From Flagellimonas spongiicola (GTDB taxonomy: Bacteria > Bacteroidota > Bacteroidia > Flavobacteriales > Flavobacteriaceae), in contig NZ_JAMFMA010000004.1 of NCBI RefSeq assembly GCF_023502425.1, forward strand, positions 265,475 through 329,474: a stretch of DNA of 64,000 bases, written 5' to 3'. The notes under the pieces were generated by a model. The model was not told where the DNA came from, did no database searches, and was given only the letters and a program-made list of their open reading frames with translations. How positions within the stretch are numbered: position 1 is the first letter of the stretch; every line of letters begins with the position of its first letter. Made by a program: the position numbers and the translations under genes. Shown here piece by piece: positions 8,584-17,141 of the stretch.

Positions 8584-9798
8584 CTACTGATTTTTAACTT
8601 TGACCAATAGGTTCTTTTTTTCACCTAACAGATAATACAATTGTTTGTTTTTTCTATCCTGAACTACCTTTACTTGGTGGTACTTTTCATGAGCTCGGTA
8701 AATAAAGTCATTTATAGGTTTAATGAGCCAGGTATTTTGTTCTTGGGTAATATCCACGGATAACAGACTTTGCGCTTCTGGCATATCAAATTCCATAGTG
8801 ACATCATACTTTTCGTGTAGCTCTACATGAAGATTTTTTTTGAATATGAGGTAATGCAACTGATAGTATTTACCATATAAATGCTGAACTCCAAATTTCT
8901 TTAAGAACTGGATAAAATCGTACTTATACTGATTGTACGACATTTTTAAGTTAGATAAAGTGCTATGGTATACGGAAGAAGTGTCATAAACCAATTCTCG
9001 TCGGTATTGATACTTATGGTTGGTCCATCTTCGTTTGTAAAGGTAATCGCCCCTTCCCATATCAAAGATATCAAAGCCCTGATCAAAACACCATTCGACA
9101 TGTTTCATTACATCAATGGTACCAAGACTGAAAACTTCATAATCTATATCATAACTACTGTTGTAGGAGGTTACTATATTGTCATAAATGATATTCATGC
9201 AAATATCGATTGGTTTTTCCCCGTGATAGATTACAAACAGGCTAGCTTGTTTATTAATTATCATTTTACGCATAAGCCCTCTATATTCTTCCAATACGGG
9301 CAACTCAATATTTTCCTCTTGCTTTTGGGAGAATCGGCGCATCATAAGTTCCCTTAGACGGTCAAATAGCTTGTTGTATTCGGCTTCTTCAATCTCGCCA
9401 TAATACATTTTGTATGTTGGTTCAATGCATAACTCCAATCGCTTAATGTATCTTCTTATTTTCGATCTTCCGTTTTTGCCGAAATTATCTTTTAGATAAT
9501 CTTCTACACCATTGTACTTTTTTAGATTGACCAAAAAACCATCAAATAGATCGCAACTTTTTGATTTATAAACTTCCAAGTGATGATTAACCTTGAGCTC
9601 CAAAAAACCCGGTATATCCGTAATTGAATATACTTTTTTCAGTTCATTTGGTACTTCTGAATCAGCTCTTTCAAATAGGACATTTCCTGTTACGGTCTCT
9701 TGTACTTTATCATATACTAGAGGTGTGTTACGATCTTCAAAAAAAGTCTGTAGAAAACTAATGGGTTTTTTGTTCTCTTCTTTTTCTTGTTCAGCCAT
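8584..9798 (-). CDS. FemAB/Acetyltransf_6-like transferase, paralogue 2
   Basis: A 404-residue paralogue of the flanking genes. It shares the N-terminal pattern FFEDRNTPLVYD, a basic helix near residue 130 (KNGRSKIRRYIKRLE), the core QASLFVIYHGEKPIDI, a YDIDYEVFSLG block, an EWC motif, and YKRRW followed by a YQYRRE segment. The C-terminal extension (about residues 320-404) matches that of paralogues 1 and 4. It has no signal peptide or membrane helix, so a cytosolic transferase is likely. It lies 5 bases downstream of paralogue 3 in the same minus-strand operon. The GNAT-like core is family knowledge; the substrate is not known. Confidence 0.7.
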   Translation of the reverse strand: MAEQEKEENKKPISFLQTFFEDRNTPLVYDKVQETVTGNVLFERADSEVPNELKKVYSITDIPGFLELKVNHHLEVYKSKSCDLFDGFLVNLKKYNGVEDYLKDNFGKNGRSKIRRYIKRLELCIEPTYKMYYGEIEEAEYNKLFDRLRELMMRRFSQKQEENIELPVLEEYRGLMRKMIINKQASLFVIYHGEKPIDICMNIIYDNIVTSYNSSYDIDYEVFSLGTIDVMKHVEWCFDQGFDIFDMGRGDYLYKRRWTNHKYQYRRELVYDTSSVYHSTLSNLKMSYNQYKYDFIQFLKKFGVQHLYGKYYQLHYLIFKKNLHVELHEKYDVTMEFDMPEAQSLLSVDITQEQNTWLIKPINDFIYRAHEKYHQVKVVQDRKNKQLYYLLGEKKNLLVKVKNQ

Positions 9799-9803
9799 TG
9801 GTG

Positions 9804-10784
9804 TTATTTATTTTGTCCTTTAAGTATAAACAATATGCGATCTAGATTTATAATACCTCCAGCAACTCCGCTATTCCTTAATCTTTGCTTAAGATTCAAT
9901 ATCAAGGACAAACATTGCGATTTAGCTTGCGCAAACAAGTTATTTTTTCTGTAATGTACATGTGAACAAAAATCATATTGATGATTGCACCATTTGAGTT
10001 TAAAGGCCGTTTTCCCGATAGATAAATCCATTAACTGGACGTTATTCCTGGTACACCAATCCAAATGATATTTCATACTGATATCTCCTAAACTGTATTT
10101 ACCAAAGGCTGGATGATGTCCTTCCAATTCACTAAATAGTACATCTTCCAAATGATAGTTCAAAGTTATACATATGGGTTTTTTGCGGTCTGTAATTACA
10201 AAAAGACTTGCACTGCCTTTGTTTATTTTTTCAAATATTTCCTCCCTATAAGTATTCCATGTGCCCAAATACCTGTTTCTAATTCTCTTTTCATTGAAAC
10301 GATTTTTTAAATATTCGCTTAAAGTATCCATTAAGGAATTGCATTCCTCTTTAGAAATATGACCGATAATTGCCCGGAATGAACAGTTATGATTCGATAT
10401 TAATGCATCATGGTTCTTCTGTATTCGTTTAATGTTTCTACGACTTAATTTAGAATTGATGTATGTATCTGCCGAAGAGGTGTTTTTTAGATCTATTAAA
10501 AAGCCGGGATATTGTTTTACTTTTTTGGATTTAAATTGTTTATGGCTATCGGAATTAGCAAGGATCAGGTAACTGGGAATATCTGATACTAGGTAGGTAA
10601 GCGCTTTTGGGTCATCCGCAAAATTATGTGCAATCAAGTATTGTTTTCCAGTAATGGAATTCTGTACAGTGTTCCGGTAAAAGGGGTGAAGCTGCTGATG
10701 CTTAAATAGTTCAAACACAAATTTACTGCGAAGAGGAATTCCCTTAACAATAGATTGATTTTGCGTATTAAACTGATCGGCCAT
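9804..10784 (-). CDS. FemAB/Acetyltransf_6-like transferase, short paralogue 3
   Basis: A 326-residue member of the array. The N-terminal and catalytic-like parts are present: KGSASLFVITDRKKPICIT, a FGKYSLG block, a DWC pair and an FKLKW motif in place of YK(R/E)RW. The protein ends soon after, lacking the C-terminal extension of paralogues 1, 2 and 4. It also has unusual substitutions: the YDIDY stretch before the G-rich block is changed to EGHHPA. It is intact, with no frameshift visible, so it is a shortened and diverged member rather than a pseudogene. It may have a different acceptor or a non-catalytic role. Confidence 0.65.
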   Translation of the reverse strand: MADQFNTQNQSIVKGIPLRSKFVFELFKHQQLHPFYRNTVQNSITGKQYLIAHNFADDPKALTYLVSDIPSYLILANSDSHKQFKSKKVKQYPGFLIDLKNTSSADTYINSKLSRRNIKRIQKNHDALISNHNCSFRAIIGHISKEECNSLMDTLSEYLKNRFNEKRIRNRYLGTWNTYREEIFEKINKGSASLFVITDRKKPICITLNYHLEDVLFSELEGHHPAFGKYSLGDISMKYHLDWCTRNNVQLMDLSIGKTAFKLKWCNHQYDFCSHVHYRKNNLFAQAKSQCLSLILNLKQRLRNSGVAGGIINLDRILFILKGQNK

Positions 10785-10802
10785 AACAGATTATCTACTT
10801 TA

Positions 10803-12059
10803 CTAATTCAAGTTTTCATTGGAAACCACAATATATTTGACATGTTTTTCCCCATTTATTTTGAACACTGGCATGGGACCTAATGCTTGGTACAATTTCG
10901 TGAGTGATGATTTTTCCATGGTCAGATAGAGAAAATCAAATACCAAGGATTTAACTTTTGGCTTTAAGTTGTTAAGCGCGACTTCCTGCCATTCGGACTC
11001 CGGATGATTTACCAACTCATCCACAAGTTGATAAGAACCCTTATCCTTTATAGTCCCTGAATTTCTTTCCTTAATTCGATACCTTATTTTATGGAATAAG
11101 ACATTCAAGCCTTTTTTGCGAAGAAATGTTTTTAAATGGAGCTTTGAACTAATATAGGATGCAATTGCTCTTGAAACCATCGATTTAGGGTTGTACAATA
11201 CATGATACTCAAATGTATATGTTTGTGTACTCCACCTTTCCTTATAATCGTAATGTCCCTTTGAAAAATCAATAGAAGTATATCCATTTTCCAAAGCCCA
11301 TTCTATTAATGCCATAATACTGACCGTACCTAACCGAAACTTCGCAAAATCGATATCAAATACCCTAATGGCATCAATAATTCTTTGATTATCTAAAAAG
11401 AGCAGGTTAGCAGCTACTAATTCGTTATCATTTCGAATGATAAACAAGGCGGCCTTTTCTTCTTGAATCATTGGATAAGCAACTTCTTTATAAAAGCGCC
11501 ATTCTTCTGGATCAAGGTTATTGTTGTATTCTTTTTTTTGATGGAATCTACGTTCCAATAGTGTCTTGAAGTCATCAAAAACCAAATCATGATATTCCTT
11601 GGAAATTGACCCTTTGAGAATCTCATAGCTTATGTTGAAACTGCTTTCCAAGCGCTTTCGGTACTTTTTGAATTTATACCTACTACTTTTTTTGAATTTG
11701 GATTTCATGAATGAATCCAAGGACTCAACGTTATCCATGTTAATCAGAAAACCTGGATATTGAGGGATTTTTTTCAACCCAATCTTGGAGGTGTTACCTG
11801 TCTTATAAACACCACTATTGCTCATTACGTCTTGTATTAGGATAACACCGGAACCCAATGCAGCAAGTTTTTTTGTATCGACGGTATAACCTAACCCTTT
11901 GGTAAGATTTTTACCGGTATTTATCATTATTGGCTTACCAACATTTTTAACAAGTTTGACTCCCTTTAGGCCATCAAAGGATAATGGAGCGTTTCCATTA
12001 TTAAAATGACGTGTCCAAACATTTATGAAAGTATCTGATATGAAGGGGTTGTCGCTCAT
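10803..12059 (-). CDS. FemAB/Acetyltransf_6-like transferase, paralogue 4
   Basis: A 418-residue paralogue, the longest of the set. Motifs in order are: FNNGNAPLSFD in the N-terminal lobe, the basic KSSRYKFKKYRKRLE stretch near residue 140, EKAALFIIRNDNELVA, a FDIDFAKFRLG block, an EWALE motif and YKERW near residue 270. The C-terminal extension ends with a hydrophobic strand like that of paralogues 1 and 2. It is 11 bases downstream of the classical FemAB-like gene. Weak resemblance between the two lobes fits the tandem GNAT fold of this superfamily. The function is inferred only as transfer of an acyl or aminoacyl group to a cell-surface precursor. Confidence 0.7.
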   Translation of the reverse strand: MSDNPFISDTFINVWTRHFNNGNAPLSFDGLKGVKLVKNVGKPIMINTGKNLTKGLGYTVDTKKLAALGSGVILIQDVMSNSGVYKTGNTSKIGLKKIPQYPGFLINMDNVESLDSFMKSKFKKSSRYKFKKYRKRLESSFNISYEILKGSISKEYHDLVFDDFKTLLERRFHQKKEYNNNLDPEEWRFYKEVAYPMIQEEKAALFIIRNDNELVAANLLFLDNQRIIDAIRVFDIDFAKFRLGTVSIMALIEWALENGYTSIDFSKGHYDYKERWSTQTYTFEYHVLYNPKSMVSRAIASYISSKLHLKTFLRKKGLNVLFHKIRYRIKERNSGTIKDKGSYQLVDELVNHPESEWQEVALNNLKPKVKSLVFDFLYLTMEKSSLTKLYQALGPMPVFKINGEKHVKYIVVSNENLN

Positions 12060-12070
12060 TTCTATCTACA

Positions 12071-13114
12071 TTAGGATAAAATGTTGCAACGATAGCACGG
12101 AAAGAATTTTTGACAACTCATACTTTCAAAGCCACACTGAATATTTCTACTGGAAACCAAATCTGCATAGACATTTTGATCTACAATGAATTTCCAAACC
12201 TTGAAGTTTTTGAAGTTTTTTGAAAAACCGGATTTAAAACGAAATAGGCTGTCACAGTTATTGCCAACACCCCCACCTAGATTAAAATATTTAAAATCAC
12301 CATGGGTTCCTGAAACACGCATGTCATCTATTAATAGTTTGATAGGGTTTAGTTTTAAATATTCTTTTTTAACGCCAGATAGATGATAATGGATAATATC
12401 ATTCACAATAGTGAAAATGGCACCTCCTGCTAATTCTTGACTTGCCGCGTCATAGGCCAACAAGAATTTTGTTTTAAAGTCAGTACTTTTCCAAAGACTT
12501 AGAAAATAACTGCCTGGAAAGAAATAACGGTCATTGGCATTTACGCGGAGCATGTTCTCATAATAAATAGAGACCAATTTTTTGATTTGCTCCTCGTTTT
12601 CTGCTTCCTTGATTATGTACTTTTTTCTACACTTATTGATATAGGTGCGGAGTCTCGGATTATAAGCACGGCGCTGGGATTCCAAATCCAGTGTTAGATC
12701 AATGTTGATTAGATTGCCCAATTTCTCGATATTACCAGAATTTTGCAAAACCGTAGATTGATTCGGGATATAGGGGTTTAATCTAGAGAATACAGAGGCA
12801 ACTGCTCTTTGTTTAAGGAACTCCTTTAATTCTAATGAAAATTTATCATGATCAAAATCTTCAGAAATATTTTTGGAAATAGGACCACTGTAGCCATAGG
12901 CCGAGGTAGCATCGTTATGGGCTGTATCTCTTATTGCCTTTACGATTAATGGTATGGCCACCAGGCAATCTTGTTTTTCATAGGTTATAAGAATAGGTTT
13001 TTCCCCATTCTTTTTAGAAATCTGATGGTATTCGTAGGTGTGATAGATATCATATGTATCCACCTTTTGTAGAACAGCGTTCCACTCTTCTTTATTTTCT
13101 ATAACGGATATCAT
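12071..13114 (-). CDS. FemAB-like (peptidoglycan-bridge type) transferase
   Basis: A 347-residue protein, first gene of the five-gene array and distinct from the other four. The N-terminus has the FemAB hallmark DTYDIYHTYEYHQISKKNG. An AYGYSGPI segment near residue 80 and FFPGSYFLSLW near 205 follow, then LAGGAIFTIVNDIIHYHLSG near 235 and NPIKLLIDDM with FNLGGG near 285. FemAB enzymes transfer amino acids from aminoacyl-tRNA to lipid II; members in polysaccharide loci often act on other carriers. The C-terminus is cysteine-rich (CGFESMSCQKFFPCYRC), which is unusual and could bind a metal. It probably opens the operon, since a -7 box lies 59 bases upstream. Confidence 0.72.
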   Translation of the reverse strand: MISVIENKEEWNAVLQKVDTYDIYHTYEYHQISKKNGEKPILITYEKQDCLVAIPLIVKAIRDTAHNDATSAYGYSGPISKNISEDFDHDKFSLELKEFLKQRAVASVFSRLNPYIPNQSTVLQNSGNIEKLGNLINIDLTLDLESQRRAYNPRLRTYINKCRKKYIIKEAENEEQIKKLVSIYYENMLRVNANDRYFFPGSYFLSLWKSTDFKTKFLLAYDAASQELAGGAIFTIVNDIIHYHLSGVKKEYLKLNPIKLLIDDMRVSGTHGDFKYFNLGGGVGNNCDSLFRFKSGFSKNFKNFKVWKFIVDQNVYADLVSSRNIQCGFESMSCQKFFPCYRCNILS

Positions 13115-13172
13115 CCCTGGTAAGGCGTGGTTGGTAAATTTGTCAATTAGACTGGTTTGAAGAATTCTAATA

Positions 13173-13180
13173 CAAAGATA
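13173..13180 (-). promoter_or_regulatory. -7 promoter box (TATCTTTG) for the FemAB-like operon
   Basis: On the minus strand, TATCTTTG matches TAnnTTTG and sits about 59 bases upstream of the ATG at 13114, predicting a leader of about 50 nt. I see no clear TTTG element at the expected -33 position. The rest of the 262-base gap 13115-13376 shows no gene or strong hairpin. Confidence 0.45.
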
Positions 13181-13376
13181 TATTCAAGCCCTACCTAACG
13201 TTAATTTAACGGATTAATGACGTAAAATCTCGATAACTGAATCATCTGAATCAGAAAGGAATTTTAAGGGGCAATCTGAATTCAATATTAAAGCCGTATT
13301 CCAAGCTTAGTTAGCCGGAATTCTGAATTTGAAATTAGCCTCAAACGAGCTGTTGATTATTGTAAAGCAATAAATT

Positions 13377-14399
13377 CTAAGGCTTTAGTCGCATTATTCC
13401 AATACCCAAAAAGAGCAAGGTTTTGTTATTGAAAATGGGTACTACAGTAGCATTGTACAACTTTCGATTTTTACTATTTCCAATACCACCAACCTTAGGG
13501 TCAATAGGATAGGCTTCCAAAGAATTTAATTTAGTTAGGATTTCCTTTAGTTCCTTGAAGCTCATCAACCTGAATTTTAGGGTCCTGATAATTAATGCAA
13601 AAACAAAAGATTGCTGTCTTGCCTTAAGTCTTTTTACTGCCTTGCCATAACCAGGATGTGCGCTATCCATTTTGCCCATCAAGTCACGGAAAATCTCTAT
13701 GGCATAGACCATTCCCTTGATAAATTTTAGATTATGGGCTTTGTCCGTGCTAGTTACTATGGAATTTTCAACAACGACATATCTATGTACATCCAAATCT
13801 ATTTTAGCTGCCGCCTCTGCCTTTAAAAACAAACTAGCCGTAAATATGGCATCCTCGTATAATGTACCTTCGATGAATTTAATTCCAGAAGTTTCAAGGA
13901 ATTCCCGCTTTACGATATAGCGCCATGCTTCATTTCTAAAACCGTGATCGGCCACATATGTAATTCCATCTTTAATATTGATTTCCAAAGCTTCAATATT
14001 TTGGGATCGAATTTCCGGAACTTTTCCATTTTCTATTTGAATGGTATTGAATTCAAGAATATCAAGATTATTATCGGTTGCTATGTTCAAAAGAGGCTCC
14101 AATATGTTCTTGGCCAAATAATCATCCGCATCCAAAAAGTATAGGTATTCGCCTTTAGCAGCTTCAAGTGCTCTGTTTCTAGCTGCACTTGGTCCTTGGT
14201 TTTTTTGACTTATAAGATGGATGTTTGTATGTTTTTCAGCAAACTCCTGAGCTATTTTAGGTCCGGAATCCTTAGAGCCATCATCTACAATAACTATTTC
14301 GTAGGTATCCTCAGAAAGGTTTTGATCAAGGAGACTTTTTAAGCACCGGTCAATATATTTTTCTTTGTTATATAGAGGAATCAAAATACTAAATCTCAT
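13377..14399 (-). CDS. Family 2 glycosyltransferase
   Basis: A 340-residue inverting GT-A glycosyltransferase. The N-terminus MRFSILIPLYNKEKYIDRCL and the nucleotide-binding VDDGSKD are followed by the metal-binding DADD motif in YFLDADDYL near residue 95. The C-terminal half is mainly helical with basic residues and no clear transmembrane segment, fitting a peripheral membrane enzyme that extends a lipid-linked sugar. It ends the minus-strand block 18720-13377 but is separated from the ATP-grasp gene by 190 bases, so it may have its own promoter. Donor and acceptor sugars cannot be predicted. Confidence 0.85.
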   Translation of the reverse strand: MRFSILIPLYNKEKYIDRCLKSLLDQNLSEDTYEIVIVDDGSKDSGPKIAQEFAEKHTNIHLISQKNQGPSAARNRALEAAKGEYLYFLDADDYLAKNILEPLLNIATDNNLDILEFNTIQIENGKVPEIRSQNIEALEINIKDGITYVADHGFRNEAWRYIVKREFLETSGIKFIEGTLYEDAIFTASLFLKAEAAAKIDLDVHRYVVVENSIVTSTDKAHNLKFIKGMVYAIEIFRDLMGKMDSAHPGYGKAVKRLKARQQSFVFALIIRTLKFRLMSFKELKEILTKLNSLEAYPIDPKVGGIGNSKNRKLYNATVVPIFNNKTLLFLGIGIMRLKP

Positions 14400-14589
14400 G
14401 AGTACTGGTATTGGGTTGATTGGTTAGTGTTGCGGGACTGGTTCGTACTAGTTTATTCTATTGTTAAAGACTAACATTGTGAGTCAAACAGTCTAATCAA
14501 AAGTAATATCCGTTTAAATGGATTAAAATTTAATGGTTTTACTACGGGATTATTTGTTGTTCTGCATAGAATTACTGGTTGGTCCTGCG

Positions 14590-15861
14590 CTAATAGTCAT
14601 TTTCGTTAAAGGGGTTTAGCCATTCAAGAATCATATTGTCCCCGTTGGTATCCTTTATTTTAAGTATATCCTCAAATTCCTTTATTTTTTTGTTTATATC
14701 GATAATGTTATCCGCAACTACATAAATTCTGGAATAAACCTGTCTTTCCGTGCCTAACCATTCTTGTTTAACTTCATCACCAAGATTGAAACGCTCCAAT
14801 GCAAATACTACATTTTCATTTTCTTTTATTATATCAATCCCTTCAATTGATCCAATAGTTCCACCTGTTAGGAGTACCCATATGGTACAAGCGTTCTTAC
14901 CTTTAAATAGATAATCATTTTTTAAATGGAAGTCATCATCTCCTAATACCCCGGTAAAGGCGTAGTCAACTAACATATTTCGGTGATCAAAGCCGTTGTA
15001 ATGCGCAACGTGTATATGTGGAGCTTCTCCTTGCAACCTAAATCCAGGATCATAAGCATATACAATGCCGTTTTCCACAAAAAACTGGATGTTCAATATC
15101 CCATTTTGGATTTTTAGCCCTTTAAACAGCTCAACCAATTTGGGATGTACGTCCCTAACAAATAAATCGGTGTATTTGGAAGGGTAGACTGCGCCAATAC
15201 AGACAGGACTGGAATCACCTTGTTTTTTTGTGGTGATTCGGTCTGAAACTGCCGAAATATATGCTACTCCATCCTTAAAGGTGTAATAGGCAGCCATATC
15301 ATCACAATCCATGTATTTTTCAACCAAAACCACACCTTTTTTGGAAAACTTAAGGGCAGTTTTAACAGATTCTTGATAATCCTCATCATCCCTGCAGATT
15401 TTCATTCCTACGCCGCCACCATTGTCCACGGGTTTGATCATTAACGGATAGTCTATGTTTTCAGGTTTGTCTATTCCGGTATTTTCATCTAAATATATTC
15501 CAGGGATATCTTGGATATTGTATTCATGGCAATATCGTTTAAAACCATCTTTACTGCTGAATGCTTCAATGGCTTCCTTGGTGGCGTAACAATGGATGTT
15601 CAGTTTTTCGCAGATTTCCCGGTAGGGTTTAACCAAAATGTCAGCAACACCTACCAAAACCGCATCCACTTCCCGTTCTTTGGCAAGTTGAACGATTCTG
15701 TCTACTTCAAAGACATTGATATCGTAACTTTCGTGGGCATTCTTTTTAGCAGGAGAGCCGTGGCTCATATCCACAACTATTGTGTAAACGCCCATGGATA
15801 TTGCGGTTTCAACTAGTACCGCAGTTTCGGGATTACCCCCTAATATCATCAGTTTTTTCAT
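14590..15861 (-). CDS. ATP-grasp carboxylate-amine/thiol ligase
   Basis: A 423-residue ATP-grasp protein. The N-terminal preATP-grasp Rossmann-like lobe begins KKLMILGGNPETAVLVETA. The ATP-binding lobe has YPLMIKPVDNGGGVGM near residue 145 (Lys and Gly-rich loop) and VVLVEKYMD near 180. The C-terminal ATP-grasp half has NIQFFVENGIVYAYDPGFRL, whose acidic and asparagine residues bind Mg-ATP. Such enzymes join a carboxylate to an amine through an acyl-phosphate. In a locus that also makes uronic acids, an attractive but unproven role is coupling an amino acid or amine to a sugar carboxylate. It is cytosolic and lies 38 bases after the GT2 gene in one operon. Confidence 0.82.
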   Translation of the reverse strand: MKKLMILGGNPETAVLVETAISMGVYTIVVDMSHGSPAKKNAHESYDINVFEVDRIVQLAKEREVDAVLVGVADILVKPYREICEKLNIHCYATKEAIEAFSSKDGFKRYCHEYNIQDIPGIYLDENTGIDKPENIDYPLMIKPVDNGGGVGMKICRDDEDYQESVKTALKFSKKGVVLVEKYMDCDDMAAYYTFKDGVAYISAVSDRITTKKQGDSSPVCIGAVYPSKYTDLFVRDVHPKLVELFKGLKIQNGILNIQFFVENGIVYAYDPGFRLQGEAPHIHVAHYNGFDHRNMLVDYAFTGVLGDDDFHLKNDYLFKGKNACTIWVLLTGGTIGSIEGIDIIKENENVVFALERFNLGDEVKQEWLGTERQVYSRIYVVADNIIDINKKIKEFEDILKIKDTNGDNMILEWLNPFNENDY

Positions 15862-15899
15862 AAGTAAAACCTCGTTAATTCTTGTTTTTACTGCTTGTG

Positions 15900-17141
15900 T
15901 TATTGTTTAACGTTGTCCAGGTATTTAAAATCTTTGTCGAATCCTAGCTTTTCCAGCAACTTACTTACCTTATTGAAATCGGTATTGATATTTACAATTT
16001 TCTCCTTGTCAATTCCCATAAGGAACAATTCCTTGGATATGTTATGGAAATTAGTTGGATTTATTGTTGCAATAATCAAGGCATCAAACTCATCATTATT
16101 GAAAGAACTAATTGGTTTGACTCGATTACCACCGATACTGAGTTCATGGTAATCTATGTCTATCCATTCCTTAACATTGAAAAAATGATGTTTGGTATTG
16201 GTAGAAAGTATATGTTGACCAAACGACCCTGAACTGTATACAATTACTTTGGATTCGGGGCCAACATTTAGAAATGGATTAAACAAAAGTTCATCATTTT
16301 CATCATATATGAGTCCACCAGATCGTACCAAAATCTGTGAATAGAGGTAATATGTAATTTGCTTCTTTAGATTATTGTCATCCAGGATACCACTTAATCT
16401 CGTTTTTAAAAAATGCATTAAAAGACCCAATCGGTAATACTCCATTTTAGGGTTTTCTATGGATTTTACGATAGAATCATGTCTTTGTCGATAATAGTAT
16501 ACAGGAATACTACTTATTATCAATTTTTTTGAAATAGCAAGATATGCATAGGTAATAGCAGCATCTTCACCCATTATTATGTCGTTGGGTACATCATAAA
16601 GTACGTTAGCCAACAGTTCTTTTCTAAAAAGTTTGTTCCAAACATATGTAGAGATATCGTGCTCACAAAATCGCCCATTGTAGATAGCATTGGGTAAAAT
16701 TGACCCTTTAATTGTTTGGGCATTGTAGATACCGGTATTTCTTGGCTTAAAGGTCTCTATTTTTCCATCAAACTCCCGAAAATGACCTGTTACAACCAAA
16801 TCTGCTTCATTGGCTACGGCAAGTTTATAGAGCACATCCAAATAATACTTGTCCACCCAATCATCTCCATCCACAAACGCTATGTATTTTCCCGTAGCAT
16901 TTTGTAATCCAGCTTTTCTTGCACTCAGCAAACCGCCATTTTCTTTATGGACAACCTTTATACGTGAATCTTTTGCGGCATACGTATCACAAATCTGAGG
17001 GCAACTATCCGGACTACCGTCATTGACCAAAACTAGTTCAAAGTGTTGGAAGGACTGGTTAATGATGCTTTCTATACATTGGGCCAAATAGTCCTCAATC
17101 TTATAGATTGGTACAATTACACTGATTTTTACATCATTCAT
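15900..17141 (-). CDS. Family 2 glycosyltransferase with C-terminal Rossmann-like domain
   Basis: A 413-residue protein in two parts. Residues 1-300 are a GT2 domain (KISVIVPIYKIEDYL, VNDGSPDSCPQI, DXD-type motif in AFVDGDDWVDKYY). Residues about 310-400 look like a small Rossmann-type nucleotide or sugar-nucleotide binding domain: a VIVYSSGSFGQHIL start with a G-x-x-G loop, then DALIIATINPTNFHNI. That add-on resembles the N-terminal lobe of PglD-like and related sugar enzymes. Its reading frame overlaps the upstream lactonase gene by 8 bases, indicating translational coupling. What the extra domain binds is unknown. Confidence 0.8.
   Translation of the reverse strand: MNDVKISVIVPIYKIEDYLAQCIESIINQSFQHFELVLVNDGSPDSCPQICDTYAAKDSRIKVVHKENGGLLSARKAGLQNATGKYIAFVDGDDWVDKYYLDVLYKLAVANEADLVVTGHFREFDGKIETFKPRNTGIYNAQTIKGSILPNAIYNGRFCEHDISTYVWNKLFRKELLANVLYDVPNDIIMGEDAAITYAYLAISKKLIISSIPVYYYRQRHDSIVKSIENPKMEYYRLGLLMHFLKTRLSGILDDNNLKKQITYYLYSQILVRSGGLIYDENDELLFNPFLNVGPESKVIVYSSGSFGQHILSTNTKHHFFNVKEWIDIDYHELSIGGNRVKPISSFNNDEFDALIIATINPTNFHNISKELFLMGIDKEKIVNINTDFNKVSKLLEKLGFDKDFKYLDNVKQ

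Noticed and set aside
7404..13114. Prophage or transposon origin of the transferase array
   Set aside because: No integrase, transposase, terminal repeats or tRNA border is visible, and the genes look like ordinary tandem duplicates.
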